From Mucilaginibacter flavidus (lineage in GTDB: Bacteria > Bacteroidota > Bacteroidia > Sphingobacteriales > Sphingobacteriaceae): a stretch of DNA of 64,000 nt. Shown here piece after piece: positions 8,494-17,085 of this stretch. The stretch lies in the NCBI RefSeq assembly GCF_024055575.1, contig NZ_JAMXOE010000001.1, positions 372,001 to 436,000 on the forward strand. The letters run 5' to 3'. The notes under the pieces are model-generated. The model was given only the letters and a program-made list of their open reading frames with translations. It was not told where the DNA came from and ran no database searches. Position 1 is the stretch's first letter, and each line of letters starts with the position of its first letter. Position numbers and translations under genes: made by a program.

Positions 8494-9717
8494 ATGAATA
8501 TGAAATTTAAAAGTAAAGCCCTGTTAGCCGTGCTATTTTGTACCATGGCTTCGGTATCTGCATTCGCCCAGAAATTTGAAGAACTGGCCCAAACCCCACC
8601 CATGGGCTGGAACAGTTGGAACACATTCCAAACCAAGATAGACGAGCCATTGCTGAAAGGAATGGTCGATACTTACCTATCATCGGGTATGAAAGATGCG
8701 GGCTATACTTATTTTGTATTGGACGATGGGTGGATGACGATGGAACGCGACAAAGACGGCAACCTGGTTGCCGACCCTCAGAAATTCCCGAACGGTATGA
8801 AGGCCTTTGCCGACTATGTGCACTCCAAAGGGTTAAAATTTGGCATATACAACTGCGCCGGCACGAAAACCTGCGCCGGTTACCCCGGTACGCGTGGCTA
8901 CGAATACCAGGATGCACGTTTATATGCCTCATGGGGCGTTGACTATTTAAAGTTCGACTGGTGCAACAGCGAAGGGATAAATGCCAAAGAAGCCTACGCA
9001 ACTATGGCTAAAGCTATCCGTGCGGCAGGCAGGCCAATGATTTTCAGCCTGTGCGAATGGGGACAGCACCAGCCCTGGAAATGGGCGGCAAAAGACGGGC
9101 AGTTATGGCGCAGTACCGGCGATATTGGCAATGCATTTGAAGAAACCGTTGCCAAAGACGGGTGGAAACCTTTGAGCGTATTAAATATACTGGACCGCCA
9201 GGACAGCATCAGACAGTACGCCGGTCCCGGTCATTGGAACGACCCCGATATGCTGGAGGTTGGCAACGGAATGAAGTATAACGAAGACAAGGCCCACTTC
9301 TCGCTCTGGTGCATGCTTGCCGCCCCGTTGATGGCAGGCAATGATCTTCGCAAAATGAGTGAACAGACCACCTCGATTTTAACTAACAAAGAACTGATCT
9401 CCATTGATCAGGATGCGCTTGGCGTGGAATGTTTTAAATACTATTCGTTTGACGGGATCGAGATCTTTGTAAAGCCACTTGCCAATAACGAACTGGCTGT
9501 TTGCTTTTTAAACCGGTCGAACCGCCCGCAAATTGTAAGCTTTGATTGGAAAGCTCACATAATATCGGATGCAATTACCAAAACAAATATCGACTTTAAC
9601 CAAGCAACCTATAAGCTGCATGATATTTGGGCTAAAAAGGATATTGGTAGTACAGATAAGCTGTTTAAACAAACCATAGGGAGTGATGATGTGGTGGTAT
9701 TGAGGTTAACCAAATAA
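8494..9717 (+). CDS. GH27 alpha-galactosidase, exported
   Basis: A 407-residue secreted retaining alpha-galactosidase with a Sec signal peptide cut near ASVSAFAQ (residue 26). The family hallmarks are clear: PPMGWNSWNTF near residue 36, FVLDDGW near 75, nucleophile D155 in YLKFDWCN, acid/base D210 in WRSTGDI, and GHWNDPDMLEVGNG near residue 247. A short C-terminal beta-domain of about 100 residues completes it. It removes alpha-1,6-galactose side chains, as in galactomannan, so that the backbone can be depolymerised; alpha-N-acetylgalactosaminidase activity is a less likely alternative. It starts 49 bases after the GH-A-like lipoprotein gene and probably ends the mannan operon. Confidence 0.93.
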   Translation: MNMKFKSKALLAVLFCTMASVSAFAQKFEELAQTPPMGWNSWNTFQTKIDEPLLKGMVDTYLSSGMKDAGYTYFVLDDGWMTMERDKDGNLVADPQKFPNGMKAFADYVHSKGLKFGIYNCAGTKTCAGYPGTRGYEYQDARLYASWGVDYLKFDWCNSEGINAKEAYATMAKAIRAAGRPMIFSLCEWGQHQPWKWAAKDGQLWRSTGDIGNAFEETVAKDGWKPLSVLNILDRQDSIRQYAGPGHWNDPDMLEVGNGMKYNEDKAHFSLWCMLAAPLMAGNDLRKMSEQTTSILTNKELISIDQDALGVECFKYYSFDGIEIFVKPLANNELAVCFLNRSNRPQIVSFDWKAHIISDAITKTNIDFNQATYKLHDIWAKKDIGSTDKLFKQTIGSDDVVVLRLTK

Positions 9718-9771
9718 GGCTTAAACCTTCGAAAGTTTAGCGGGCGGGATAAAAATTTTTATCTTGTCCGC

Positions 9772-10506
9772 ATGTTACGTCAATCAAAAGAAGAACGCAC
9801 ATTTAAACAAAACCTGTTACTGGCGTCGTCCACCGCGCTGGCAGCCGGAATAACCAATGCGGCCGGGATGATTGCCTTTTTGGCATTTACAGCAAATATA
9901 ACAGGTCATGTGGCCAACCTGGCAAAGCACATTGTTCAGCAAAATTTCAGGGAGATATTGGTATTTATAATATGGCTGCTGTTGTTTTTTGCCGGGGCTT
10001 TTTTGTCGAGTTTTATTGTACGGTCCTACAGGCACATTAGCGATTACCGGGCTCACTCCATCCCTATAATAATTGAAATTGTAGTATTAGTATTTGTCGC
10101 CATTTATGGTCACCACTTTTACGCCGAAACGCTGCTTGAGCGTGAAATAGTTATCGGCGCGATAATATTTTCCATGGGACTACAGAACAGCCTGGTGTCA
10201 ACAGTATCCGGGGGCTTAATAAAAACCTCACATCTTACCGGCTTATTTACTGATTTGGGCGGCGACATAGCCGAATGGTTACACCCTAAAGCTGAGAAAA
10301 CGACTGCTGTGAAAAACAAAATTTATATCAGGATCACAATACTTGGTTTTTACCTGGGGGGCGCCCTTTTAGGTGGTTTTTTGTTCGACTATTTCGATTT
10401 CGCCACGTTTTACTTTGTGCCGGCTATTTTATTGGTGATTTTATATTACGATTTGTCGCACCTGGCAGTACATAAGGTAACGAAGGCATTTTCAAGAAAA
10501 GATTAA
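9772..10506 (+). CDS. DUF1275 (YoaK-type) membrane protein
   Basis: A 244-residue inner-membrane protein with six or seven predicted helices. Recognisable pieces are the AGITNAAGMIAFLAFTANITGHV segment in the first helix pair, GLQNSLVSTVSG in the middle and KTSHLTGLFTDLGGDIAEW after it; these are the DUF1275 signature (the N...TGH and TSHLTG motifs). The family has no firm biochemical role; transport has been suggested. The gene stands alone, 54 bases after the alpha-galactosidase, with an AT-rich leader just before the ATG, so it may have its own promoter. No link to the sugar locus is evident. Confidence 0.85.
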   Translation: MLRQSKEERTFKQNLLLASSTALAAGITNAAGMIAFLAFTANITGHVANLAKHIVQQNFREILVFIIWLLLFFAGAFLSSFIVRSYRHISDYRAHSIPIIIEIVVLVFVAIYGHHFYAETLLEREIVIGAIIFSMGLQNSLVSTVSGGLIKTSHLTGLFTDLGGDIAEWLHPKAEKTTAVKNKIYIRITILGFYLGGALLGGFLFDYFDFATFYFVPAILLVILYYDLSHLAVHKVTKAFSRKD

Positions 10507-10594
10507 AGTGTTACCACTCGTTAATTTTTTTGCAATAATTACCATAGGTTAACATTCCCGCCACAGCATTAAGTCAATTTATATTTTATCTTTA

Positions 10595-10602
10595 TATTTT
10601 TG
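10595..10602 (+). promoter_or_regulatory. Possible Bacteroidota -7 box before carbonic anhydrase
   Basis: TATTTTTG fits the Bacteroidota -7 consensus TAnnTTTG, 27 bases before the ATG of the carbonic anhydrase gene. No clear TTG -33 element is present at the usual spacing, so support is weak. Confidence 0.35.
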
Positions 10603-10628
10603 CCACGATAAAAACATCCCTAAAAAAC

Positions 10629-11291
10629 ATGAGCCTCAACGAAAAAAATAATCAGCCGATAGACGAATTATACAACAGCCTGCTTGATGGTAATAAAGAG
10701 TTTGTAGCCCACTCCTTAAGCCAGGACCCGGAATATTTCAATAAACTGGCTGCCGGTCAGGCACCACCGGTTTTGTGGATAGGCTGCGCTGATAGCCGCG
10801 TACCCGCTAACCAAATTACCAACACCGCGCCGGGGGAGATATTTGTACACCGCAATATTGCCAACATGGTGGTGCATTCTGATATGAACATGTTATCGGT
10901 ATTGGATTACGCCGTTAATGTGTTGAAGGTAAAACACGTGATAGTTACCGGTCATTATGGTTGCGGCGGCGTCCTGGCAGCACTCGGCAACCAGCAAGTG
11001 GGTTTAATAGATAACTGGCTGCGGCACATTAAAGATGTTTACCGCCTGCACAAAGATGAGCTTGATGCTATTGAGGACGTAACCGAAAAAGGCGACAGGC
11101 TTGTTGAATTTAACGTAATTGAAAACGTTTACAATCTTTGTAAAACCTCGATAGTGCAAAATGCCTGGAAAAGCGGTCAGGGCCTGGGTGTACATGGCTG
11201 GGTCTATAGCCTCAAAACCGGTATTATTACTGACATGAAGGTAAGCGCCTTCGACAATGCCAATATGGATAACGTGTTTAAGTTCAAGTGA
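10629..11291 (+). CDS. Beta-class carbonic anhydrase
   Basis: A 220-residue cytoplasmic zinc enzyme for CO2/bicarbonate interconversion. All ligands and catalytic residues are visible: C53, D55 and R57 in GCADSRVPANQI, then H109 and C112 in VTGHYGCGGV. IFVHRNIANMV around residue 71 is the conserved strand-helix of the family. The length is normal and no signal peptide is present. This is the plant-type/CanA-like branch by eye, though the subclade is not resolved. The gene is monocistronic: it has its own leader, and a bidirectional hairpin terminator at 11365 separates it from the converging dehydrogenase gene. Confidence 0.95.
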   Translation: MSLNEKNNQPIDELYNSLLDGNKEFVAHSLSQDPEYFNKLAAGQAPPVLWIGCADSRVPANQITNTAPGEIFVHRNIANMVVHSDMNMLSVLDYAVNVLKVKHVIVTGHYGCGGVLAALGNQQVGLIDNWLRHIKDVYRLHKDELDAIEDVTEKGDRLVEFNVIENVYNLCKTSIVQNAWKSGQGLGVHGWVYSLKTGIITDMKVSAFDNANMDNVFKFK

Positions 11292-11364
11292 GAAAGAACC
11301 AAAAGTCAAGAGCCAAGAGAAAATAAAAAATAGAAACGGCGAATAAATCATCGTCGATAAATAG

Positions 11365-11400
11365 AAAAGCCGGTTGTCCTCAAACATACCGGCTTTTTTA
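11365..11400. terminator. Bidirectional terminator, carbonic anhydrase / P5C dehydrogenase
   Basis: AAAAGCCGGT (11365-11374) and ACCGGCTTTT (11388-11397) form a 10-bp stem with a 13-base loop. A T-run follows on the plus strand and on the complementary side as well. It sits between two converging genes and can serve both. Copies of CAAGAGCCAAGA and TTGATTCTTGGCTC flank it, forming an outer imperfect palindrome. Confidence 0.85.
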
Positions 11401-11420
11401 TCTTGATTCTTGGCTCGCTT

Positions 11421-13058
11421 TTAGAGTTCCTTCGCTAAGAATGGGTACCTATAATCCTTAGGCGGATCAAAGGTTTCCTTAATGGTCCGTGGCGATACCC
11501 AGCGCAGCAGGTTTATCATCGAGCCGGCTTTATCGTCAGTACCCGAGCCGCGTGCCCCGCCGAAAGGTTGCTGGCCTACTACTGCACCGGTAGGCTTATC
11601 GTTAATATAAAAGTTTCCGGCTGCATTGCGTAAGTGGTGGGTTGCTTTGGCAATAGCGTACCTGTCCTGCGAGATAATGGCGCCAGTAAGGGCATAGATG
11701 GAAGTTTTATCAACCACATCAAGTATCTCGTCAAACTTATCATCCTCGTATACATAAATAGTAAGTACAGGGCCGAAAAGTTCCTCACACATGGTTACGT
11801 AGTAAGGATCATCAACTCGTATTACGGTTGGCTCAATAAACCAGCCTTTGGTTTTATCATAGCTGCCGCCGGCAACAATTTCTGTAGCGGCGTCTTTTTT
11901 GGCAGCATCGATGTATCCTGCAAGCTTGTCGAAAGACGCTTCAGTGATAACTGCATTAATAAAGTTTTCAAAATCCTCAACTGGCCCCATTTTAAACGAG
12001 GTGATATCGCGCTGCATATTTGCCTTTACAGCAGGCCATAACGATTTGGGGATATAAGCCCTTGAAGCAGCCGAGCATTTTTGCCCCTGGTATTCAAATG
12101 CACCGCGAACAAGTGCAGTGCTAACCACTTCGGCATCGGCGCTTGCGTGTGCCAAAACAAAGTCTTTGCCACCTGTTTCGCCAACTATGCGCGGGTAGGT
12201 TTTATATTTATGGATGTTGTTGCCAATAGTTTGCCATATATTCTGGAATACGCCGGTTGAGCCTGTAAAGTGTATCCCTGCAAAATCAGGGTGGCTGAAT
12301 ATAACGTCGCCGGCAGTTGGACCATTAACATATACCAGGTTAATTACACCCGCAGGCATCCCTGCTTCTATAAATACCTGCATCAAAACGTTTGCAGCGT
12401 AAATTTGAGTGTAAGCGGGTTTCCATACCACTACGTTACCCATCATGGCAGCCGAGGTTGGCAAGTTACCTGCTATAGCAGTAAAGTTAAACGGTGTTAA
12501 GGCAAATACAAAGCCTTCGAGTGGGCGCTGCTCTACGCGGTTCCAAACACCTTTGCCCGATACCGGGGGTTGTTGTTTGTAAATTTCGGTCATATACTCT
12601 ACGTTAAAACGCAGAAAGTCTATGAGTTCGCAAGCCGAATCAATTTCGGCCTGGTAGGCATTTTTGCTTTGGCCCAGCATGGTCGCTGCATTTACTTTGG
12701 CGCGGTACGGGCCGGCAAGCAATTCGGCAGCTTTTAAAAACACGGCGGCACGCTGTTCCCATGGAAGGTTCTCCCAATCGGCTTTGGCAGCAAGAGCTGC
12801 ATCAATGGCTGCTGTTACGTGGCTGGCATCACCTTCAGAAAATGTAGCTAATACATGCTGATGATCATGGGGCGGGCGAATTTCCTTTTTGTTATTGGTG
12901 CGAACTTCTTTGCCGCCAATATACATGGGGATATCAATTTTTTTGGCGCGTGCTTCGTCTAAAGCAGCCTTAAGCGTTGCCCTTTCCACGCTGCGCGGGC
13001 CGTAATTTAATACCGGCTCATTTTGCGGCGTAGGGACGTTGAAAAATCCTTTAAGCAT
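11421..13058 (-). CDS. pruA: Delta-1-pyrroline-5-carboxylate dehydrogenase
   Basis: A 545-residue aldehyde dehydrogenase that oxidises P5C/glutamate semialdehyde to glutamate with NAD+, the last step of proline breakdown. It is of the stand-alone, eukaryote-like (ALDH4A1) type rather than fused to PutA. The nucleophile C328 lies in EYQGQKCSAASRAYIP and the general base E294 in VGETGGKDF. The NAD-binding region includes FTGSTGVFQNIW, and GGARGSGTDDKAGS near the C terminus is typical of this family. The N-terminal NVPTPQNEPVLNYGPRS is also a P5CDH hallmark. A -7 box (TATCTTTG on the minus strand, 13083-13090) lies 25 bases before the start. No proline dehydrogenase gene is adjacent. Confidence 0.95.
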   Translation of the reverse strand: MLKGFFNVPTPQNEPVLNYGPRSVERATLKAALDEARAKKIDIPMYIGGKEVRTNNKKEIRPPHDHQHVLATFSEGDASHVTAAIDAALAAKADWENLPWEQRAAVFLKAAELLAGPYRAKVNAATMLGQSKNAYQAEIDSACELIDFLRFNVEYMTEIYKQQPPVSGKGVWNRVEQRPLEGFVFALTPFNFTAIAGNLPTSAAMMGNVVVWKPAYTQIYAANVLMQVFIEAGMPAGVINLVYVNGPTAGDVIFSHPDFAGIHFTGSTGVFQNIWQTIGNNIHKYKTYPRIVGETGGKDFVLAHASADAEVVSTALVRGAFEYQGQKCSAASRAYIPKSLWPAVKANMQRDITSFKMGPVEDFENFINAVITEASFDKLAGYIDAAKKDAATEIVAGGSYDKTKGWFIEPTVIRVDDPYYVTMCEELFGPVLTIYVYEDDKFDEILDVVDKTSIYALTGAIISQDRYAIAKATHHLRNAAGNFYINDKPTGAVVGQQPFGGARGSGTDDKAGSMINLLRWVSPRTIKETFDPPKDYRYPFLAKEL

Positions 13059-13082
13059 AAAATGTTGTTAGTTACTACGTGG

Positions 13083-13090
13083 CAAAGATA
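13083..13090 (-). promoter_or_regulatory. Possible -7 box of the P5C dehydrogenase gene
   Basis: On the minus strand TATCTTTG fits TAnnTTTG and lies 25-32 bases before the ATG at 13058. A TTG occurs upstream but not at the standard spacing, so only the -7 element is supported. Confidence 0.35.
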
Positions 13091-13218
13091 TAAATTTTGA
13101 CAAGCATAATTTTGAATGAAGTGTCAAAATACAGTTTCAAAATCGAAGGACAATAACAGATAAAAATCAAGTATACGACGTGTATATTTTTGATAACTTG
13201 CACCAAAATTTTATCACC

Positions 13219-14061
13219 ATGAAATATAACTTAAAACTCATTTTGCTGGCGGCTTTAACCGTTTTTACAGCAAGCACCTATGCGCAGCTAACTCCCGCAC
13301 CCAGTTCGACCCAAACAATTGCACAAGACTTTGGACTTGGGAAGATTAACCTCACCTACTCGAGACCGAACGTTAAAGGCCGCAAAATATTCGGCAATGT
13401 TGAGCCTTACGGCAAAGTTTGGCGTACCGGCGCCAACTCTGCAACAGTAATCAAATTTAGCGATGACGTGTCAATCGAAGGGCACAAAGTTGCTGCAGGC
13501 GAATACGGCTTGTTCAGCATACCTGGCGAAAGCGAATGGACCATTATCCTGAGTAAAAACCCGAAACAATGGGGCGCCTACACCTACAAAGAAGCCGATG
13601 ACTACCTGCGCTTTCCAGTTAAGCCTGTTAAACTTAATGAAACCCAGGAAACATTTACCATGCAGTTTGTAAACGTTTTCCCAACCAGCGCCGAGCTGCA
13701 CCTGATGTGGGAGCACACCGCACTCAACCTGCACCTCACTACCGATATTGATGCCAAAGTAATGGCAAGGATAGATTCGGCTATGAAGACCGATAAAAAA
13801 CCTTACTATGAGGCCGTTATTTACTACTACAACAATAACAAGGATATGAAGACGGCATTGCCATGGGCCGAAGAAATGGGTAAAATGCCCGGCATGCCTC
13901 CGTTTGTTGCCGATTTGTGGAAAGCTCGTGTGCAGCTAAAAACAGGTGATAAAACCGGCGCGATAACCACAGCCACCGCAGGCGTTGAAGCTGCTAAAAA
14001 AGCCAATAACGATGAGTATACCCGCTTAAATACAGAGTTGATAGCGCAGGCGAAGAAATAA
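13219..14061 (+). CDS. Secreted DUF2911 protein
   Basis: A 280-residue exported protein. The start chosen is ATG 13219, which gives a clean Sec signal peptide (LILLAALTVFTASTYAQ); an earlier in-frame start at 13180 would put 13 unlikely residues ahead of it. The mature part begins with LTPAPSSTQTIAQDFGLGKI and contains YSRPNVKGRKIFGN and YGKVWRTGANSATVIKFSDDV, the conserved DUF2911 core in about residues 25-165. The C-terminal ~100 residues are helical and TPR-like. Its function is unknown; the family is common in Bacteroidota and predicted periplasmic. The gene is monocistronic with a strong terminator after it. Confidence 0.85.
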   Translation: MKYNLKLILLAALTVFTASTYAQLTPAPSSTQTIAQDFGLGKINLTYSRPNVKGRKIFGNVEPYGKVWRTGANSATVIKFSDDVSIEGHKVAAGEYGLFSIPGESEWTIILSKNPKQWGAYTYKEADDYLRFPVKPVKLNETQETFTMQFVNVFPTSAELHLMWEHTALNLHLTTDIDAKVMARIDSAMKTDKKPYYEAVIYYYNNNKDMKTALPWAEEMGKMPGMPPFVADLWKARVQLKTGDKTGAITTATAGVEAAKKANNDEYTRLNTELIAQAKK

Positions 14062-14080
14062 ATTTGCGATAGCTACTTCA

Positions 14081-14120
14081 AAGAAAAAGGCTGTTAACAA
14101 TTTAACAGCCTTTTTCTTTT
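14081..14120 (+). terminator. Terminator after the DUF2911 gene
   Basis: GGCTGTTAA (14089-14097) pairs with TTAACAGCC (14102-14110) around a four-base loop, extended by an A-run before and TTTTTCTTTT after. The symmetric A and T tracts allow it to serve the converging acidic-protein gene on the minus strand too. Confidence 0.85.
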
Positions 14121-14121
14121 A

Positions 14122-14556
14122 TTATAGCTTCTTATTTAACCTGTCGTTTTTGGGATAACCTTCTTCGTCCAAATCGGTGCGGTCGTCTTCGGGGGTATGA
14201 CTTAGTTTTTTATCGGCAGCATCAAGCTGAACAATGTGGCCGTCATCAATATGCATACCCAATTTGTCGACATCAGTTTCTAACGATTCATTGGGAATGT
14301 ATTCTTCACCTGCATCGTAAGGGTTTGCTTCATCATAGGTCGAGTTCATATCCTCACCGTTTTTTACCGAGGTATTGTACGGATCGGCGTGCTGGTACTC
14401 GGGGTCGTCGCTTTTCACATCGTATTCAAAGCTATCATCTTCGGCGTTATATTTCAGATCTTCCTTATCAATGGTTTCGCCAAGTTCATCTTTCAGGGTG
14501 CGGTCCCGGTCTTCGCCTTCACTATCAAAAACAGGGTCAAATGGTTCTTTGTTCAT
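14122..14556 (-). CDS. Small, very acidic, low-complexity protein
   Basis: A 144-residue protein with no signal peptide or hydrophobic segment. Asp and Glu make up roughly a third of it, with repeated DD/DE/ED pairs (for example NAEDDSFEYDV and KSDDPEYQHADPY), so it is probably intrinsically disordered. No domain is recognised. Codon use and the ATG start are like those of its neighbours, and the plus-strand frames here are shadows. Comparable acidic proteins are widespread in Sphingobacteriaceae, and a stress or ion/nucleic-acid buffering role is only a guess. It converges on the DUF2911 gene with a shared terminator. Confidence 0.7.
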   Translation of the reverse strand: MNKEPFDPVFDSEGEDRDRTLKDELGETIDKEDLKYNAEDDSFEYDVKSDDPEYQHADPYNTSVKNGEDMNSTYDEANPYDAGEEYIPNESLETDVDKLGMHIDDGHIVQLDAADKKLSHTPEDDRTDLDEEGYPKNDRLNKKL

Positions 14557-14669
14557 AGGTTTTCGTGTTAGTTGTTGTAATGTTGAAAAGTTGGAATGTT
14601 GTAAAGTTACACCTTTTGAAGTGCAGTTTAACCACCCACCTAATCAACCCAATCTAAATAATCAACCTA

Positions 14670-15380
14670 TCAATAAGTAATTTGTTTTCGGTAAGATGTA
14701 AGTGCTGCACCAATGGCAAATTTTACACCAATGGTAAATTGGGTGTATACGTCTTTTTTAGCACCGGCCGTAAAACCGTCAAGGTTGTCGCCAAAAACAT
14801 AGTTGTAGTTATAGCCAAGATCAATTTTAGCGCTAGGCTGTGAGTACCTGTTAAACAGCTTAATTTCATAACCTATACGGATAGGTAAAAACGGTTCCTT
14901 TGTTTTATCGTCGCCACCAGTATAAAAACCCGGCACTTTTTCGGAAGTGCGGCTTATTTGGGTTATGTTATTGCGCACAAAGCCCAGGCCAAGCGAAACA
15001 TACAGGTTTTTAAGACCATTCATAAACGGGCTGCGCGAATAATCCATGATCTCACCCATTTGCAGTTGTCCTCTAAAAACGAAAGCTGCAAAATCATTAT
15101 TAAAATACCTGCCCGAATTTGTGGCAACAGAGTCGCCGCCGCGCAGTTTACCCAATTGCACCTCGAACACAAAATTGGTATAAGGCGTTGCGTTATAGGT
15201 AAAATTAAAATGAATGGCCGGCATCATTGTAGTTGTTTCGGCATCGCCATAAACCGTATTAAAGCTTACAGCAGTACCTACATCATAAAGCGCATAATTG
15301 TAGCCTGCCTGACCTTTCGCTATAAATGTAGTACCAACAAACAGGGTTATGAAAATTGTTTTGAGGATATGTTTCATCAT
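14670..15380 (-). CDS. Outer-membrane beta-barrel protein
   Basis: A 236-residue protein with a Sec signal peptide (ILKTIFITLFVGTTFIAKGQA) followed by alternating polar/aromatic strands of 8-11 residues, such as YTNFVFEVQLGKL, FAAFVFRGQLQMG, NLYVSLGLGFV and AKIDLGYNYNYVFG. This is the pattern of a small (8-10 strand) barrel. The C-terminal segment QFTIGVKFAIGAALTSYR does not end in a classic terminal Phe. No ligand or enzymatic motif is visible, so structural or adhesin roles are equally possible. It stands alone, reading leftward, with no obvious operon partner. Confidence 0.7.
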   Translation of the reverse strand: MMKHILKTIFITLFVGTTFIAKGQAGYNYALYDVGTAVSFNTVYGDAETTTMMPAIHFNFTYNATPYTNFVFEVQLGKLRGGDSVATNSGRYFNNDFAAFVFRGQLQMGEIMDYSRSPFMNGLKNLYVSLGLGFVRNNITQISRTSEKVPGFYTGGDDKTKEPFLPIRIGYEIKLFNRYSQPSAKIDLGYNYNYVFGDNLDGFTAGAKKDVYTQFTIGVKFAIGAALTSYRKQITY

Positions 15381-15604
15381 AATTTATAGCAGCACCTTTG
15401 TAAAGGATTAACCAGCGGTTTAATTATATTTTATAAAAATAGTATCTAAGTTTATAAAAATAGCATGTTGGGTAAAGAAAAGTTAAATGATGAGTAGCGA
15501 GTGGTGAATAGCAAGTGGTTAAAAACGACAGCAACTGGTAAATTTTGACAAAAAAACGTCAAATACTCACTATAAACTTCTCATTATTCACCAAACCATT
15601 TTTA

Positions 15605-15612
15605 TATATTTG
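15605..15612 (+). promoter_or_regulatory. Possible -7 box before isocitrate dehydrogenase
   Basis: TATATTTG matches TAnnTTTG and lies 30 bases upstream of the isocitrate dehydrogenase ATG. No -33 TTG at the standard spacing was found. Confidence 0.4.
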
Positions 15613-15641
15613 GAGCCATTTAAAAAATAACCATACCGAAG

Positions 15642-16871
15642 ATGTCGAAAATTAAAGTTGAAAATCCTGTAGTTGAGCTTGACGGCGATGAAATGACCCG
15701 TATTATATGGAAGTTTATCAAAGATAAGCTGATAATTCCGTACCTGGACCTTGATATTAAGTATTACGACCTTGGTATTGAGTACCGCGACGAAACTAAC
15801 GACCAGGTTACTATTGATGCTGCAAATGCTATAAAACAATATGGCGTAGGCATAAAATGCGCCACCATTACACCCGACGAAGAGCGTGTAAAGGAATTTA
15901 ATTTAAAACAAATGTGGAAATCGCCAAACGGCACTATCCGTAATATACTGGATGGTACTGTTTTCCGCGAGCCTATTGTTATGGCTAACGTGCCGCGTTT
16001 GGTACCAAACTGGACAGCCCCCATATGCATTGGCCGTCATGCTTTTGGCGACCAGTACCGCGCTACCGATTTTTTAACCAAAGGCAAAGGTAAGCTGACT
16101 ATTAAGTTTACACCCGAAGACGGCAGTCCGGAACAATCGTTCGAGGTTTTCAACTTTAAAGGTGATGGCGTGGCGCTGGCTATGTATAACACCGATGAGT
16201 CGATAAAAGGCTTTGCACGTGCTTGCTTTAACCAGGCATTGCTAAAAAAATGGCCTTTATATTTATCAACCAAAAATACCATCCTTAAAAAATACGACGG
16301 CCGGTTTAAAGATATTTTCCAGGAGATATACGAGCAGGAATTTAAACTTGAATTTGAAGCCAACCAGCTTACCTACGAACACCGCCTGATTGACGACATG
16401 GTTGCGTCAGCATTAAAATGGCATGGCAACTTTGTATGGGCCTGTAAAAACTATGATGGCGACGTACAATCAGACACCGTTGCACAGGGCTTTGGTTCAT
16501 TAGGCTTGATGACCTCGACCCTGGTTACTCCAGATGGTACAGTTATGGAAGCGGAAGCTGCACACGGCACGGTTACCCGCCACTATCGTGAGCACCAGGC
16601 CGGAAAGCCAACTTCAACCAATCCAATCGCATCTATTTTTGCATGGACTCGCGGCTTAGAGTTCCGTGGTATGCTGGATAAAAACCAGGAGCTGATTGAC
16701 TTTTGTAAAGCGCTTGAAGAGGTTTGTATCGAAACTGTTGAAAGCGGCAAAATGACAAAGGACCTTGCCATCACCATAAAACCAAAAGTGGAGCACGGTA
16801 CCGATTATTTGTATACCGAAGAATTTTTGGCTGCTATTGACGAAAATTTGAAAAAGAAACTGGGGAAATAA
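15642..16871 (+). CDS. icd: NADP-dependent isocitrate dehydrogenase (eukaryote-like subfamily)
   Basis: A 409-residue homodimeric enzyme of the TCA cycle that converts isocitrate to 2-oxoglutarate and CO2. It starts with [20 protein letters not shown], the signature of the eukaryotic/type II NADP-IDH rather than the E. coli type. Substrate residues are seen in [19 protein letters not shown], the metal site in [10 protein letters not shown] and YDGDVQSD, and NADP-binding [13 protein letters not shown] before SIFAWTRGL. The length is normal. A strong terminator follows at 16898, so it is monocistronic. Confidence 0.96.
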   Translation: MSKIKVENPVVELDGDEMTRIIWKFIKDKLIIPYLDLDIKYYDLGIEYRDETNDQVTIDAANAIKQYGVGIKCATITPDEERVKEFNLKQMWKSPNGTIRNILDGTVFREPIVMANVPRLVPNWTAPICIGRHAFGDQYRATDFLTKGKGKLTIKFTPEDGSPEQSFEVFNFKGDGVALAMYNTDESIKGFARACFNQALLKKWPLYLSTKNTILKKYDGRFKDIFQEIYEQEFKLEFEANQLTYEHRLIDDMVASALKWHGNFVWACKNYDGDVQSDTVAQGFGSLGLMTSTLVTPDGTVMEAEAAHGTVTRHYREHQAGKPTSTNPIASIFAWTRGLEFRGMLDKNQELIDFCKALEEVCIETVESGKMTKDLAITIKPKVEHGTDYLYTEEFLAAIDENLKKKLGK

Positions 16872-16897
16872 TAATTTACCGGTTTACTGATAATAAG

Positions 16898-16935
16898 AAA
16901 AGCCAATTGGAAAAACTCCGATTGGCTTTTTTTTT
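16898..16935 (+). terminator. Terminator after icd
   Basis: AAAAGCCAAT (16898-16907) pairs with ATTGGCTTTT (16921-16930), a 10-bp stem with a 13-base loop followed by further Ts. Confidence 0.9.
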
Positions 16936-17085
16936 ATTATTAAAGCTATGATAGCCTACCCTTTGTTCATTTAATTATTGTGGCAAAAGTTTATGCAGAT
17001 TAAATAGCCGGTTGTAATTTTTCGTAAAAACCTTGTTTTATGCCCCCTCAAACCGCTAACTTAGCGGCTCAAAACATCTGCAACT

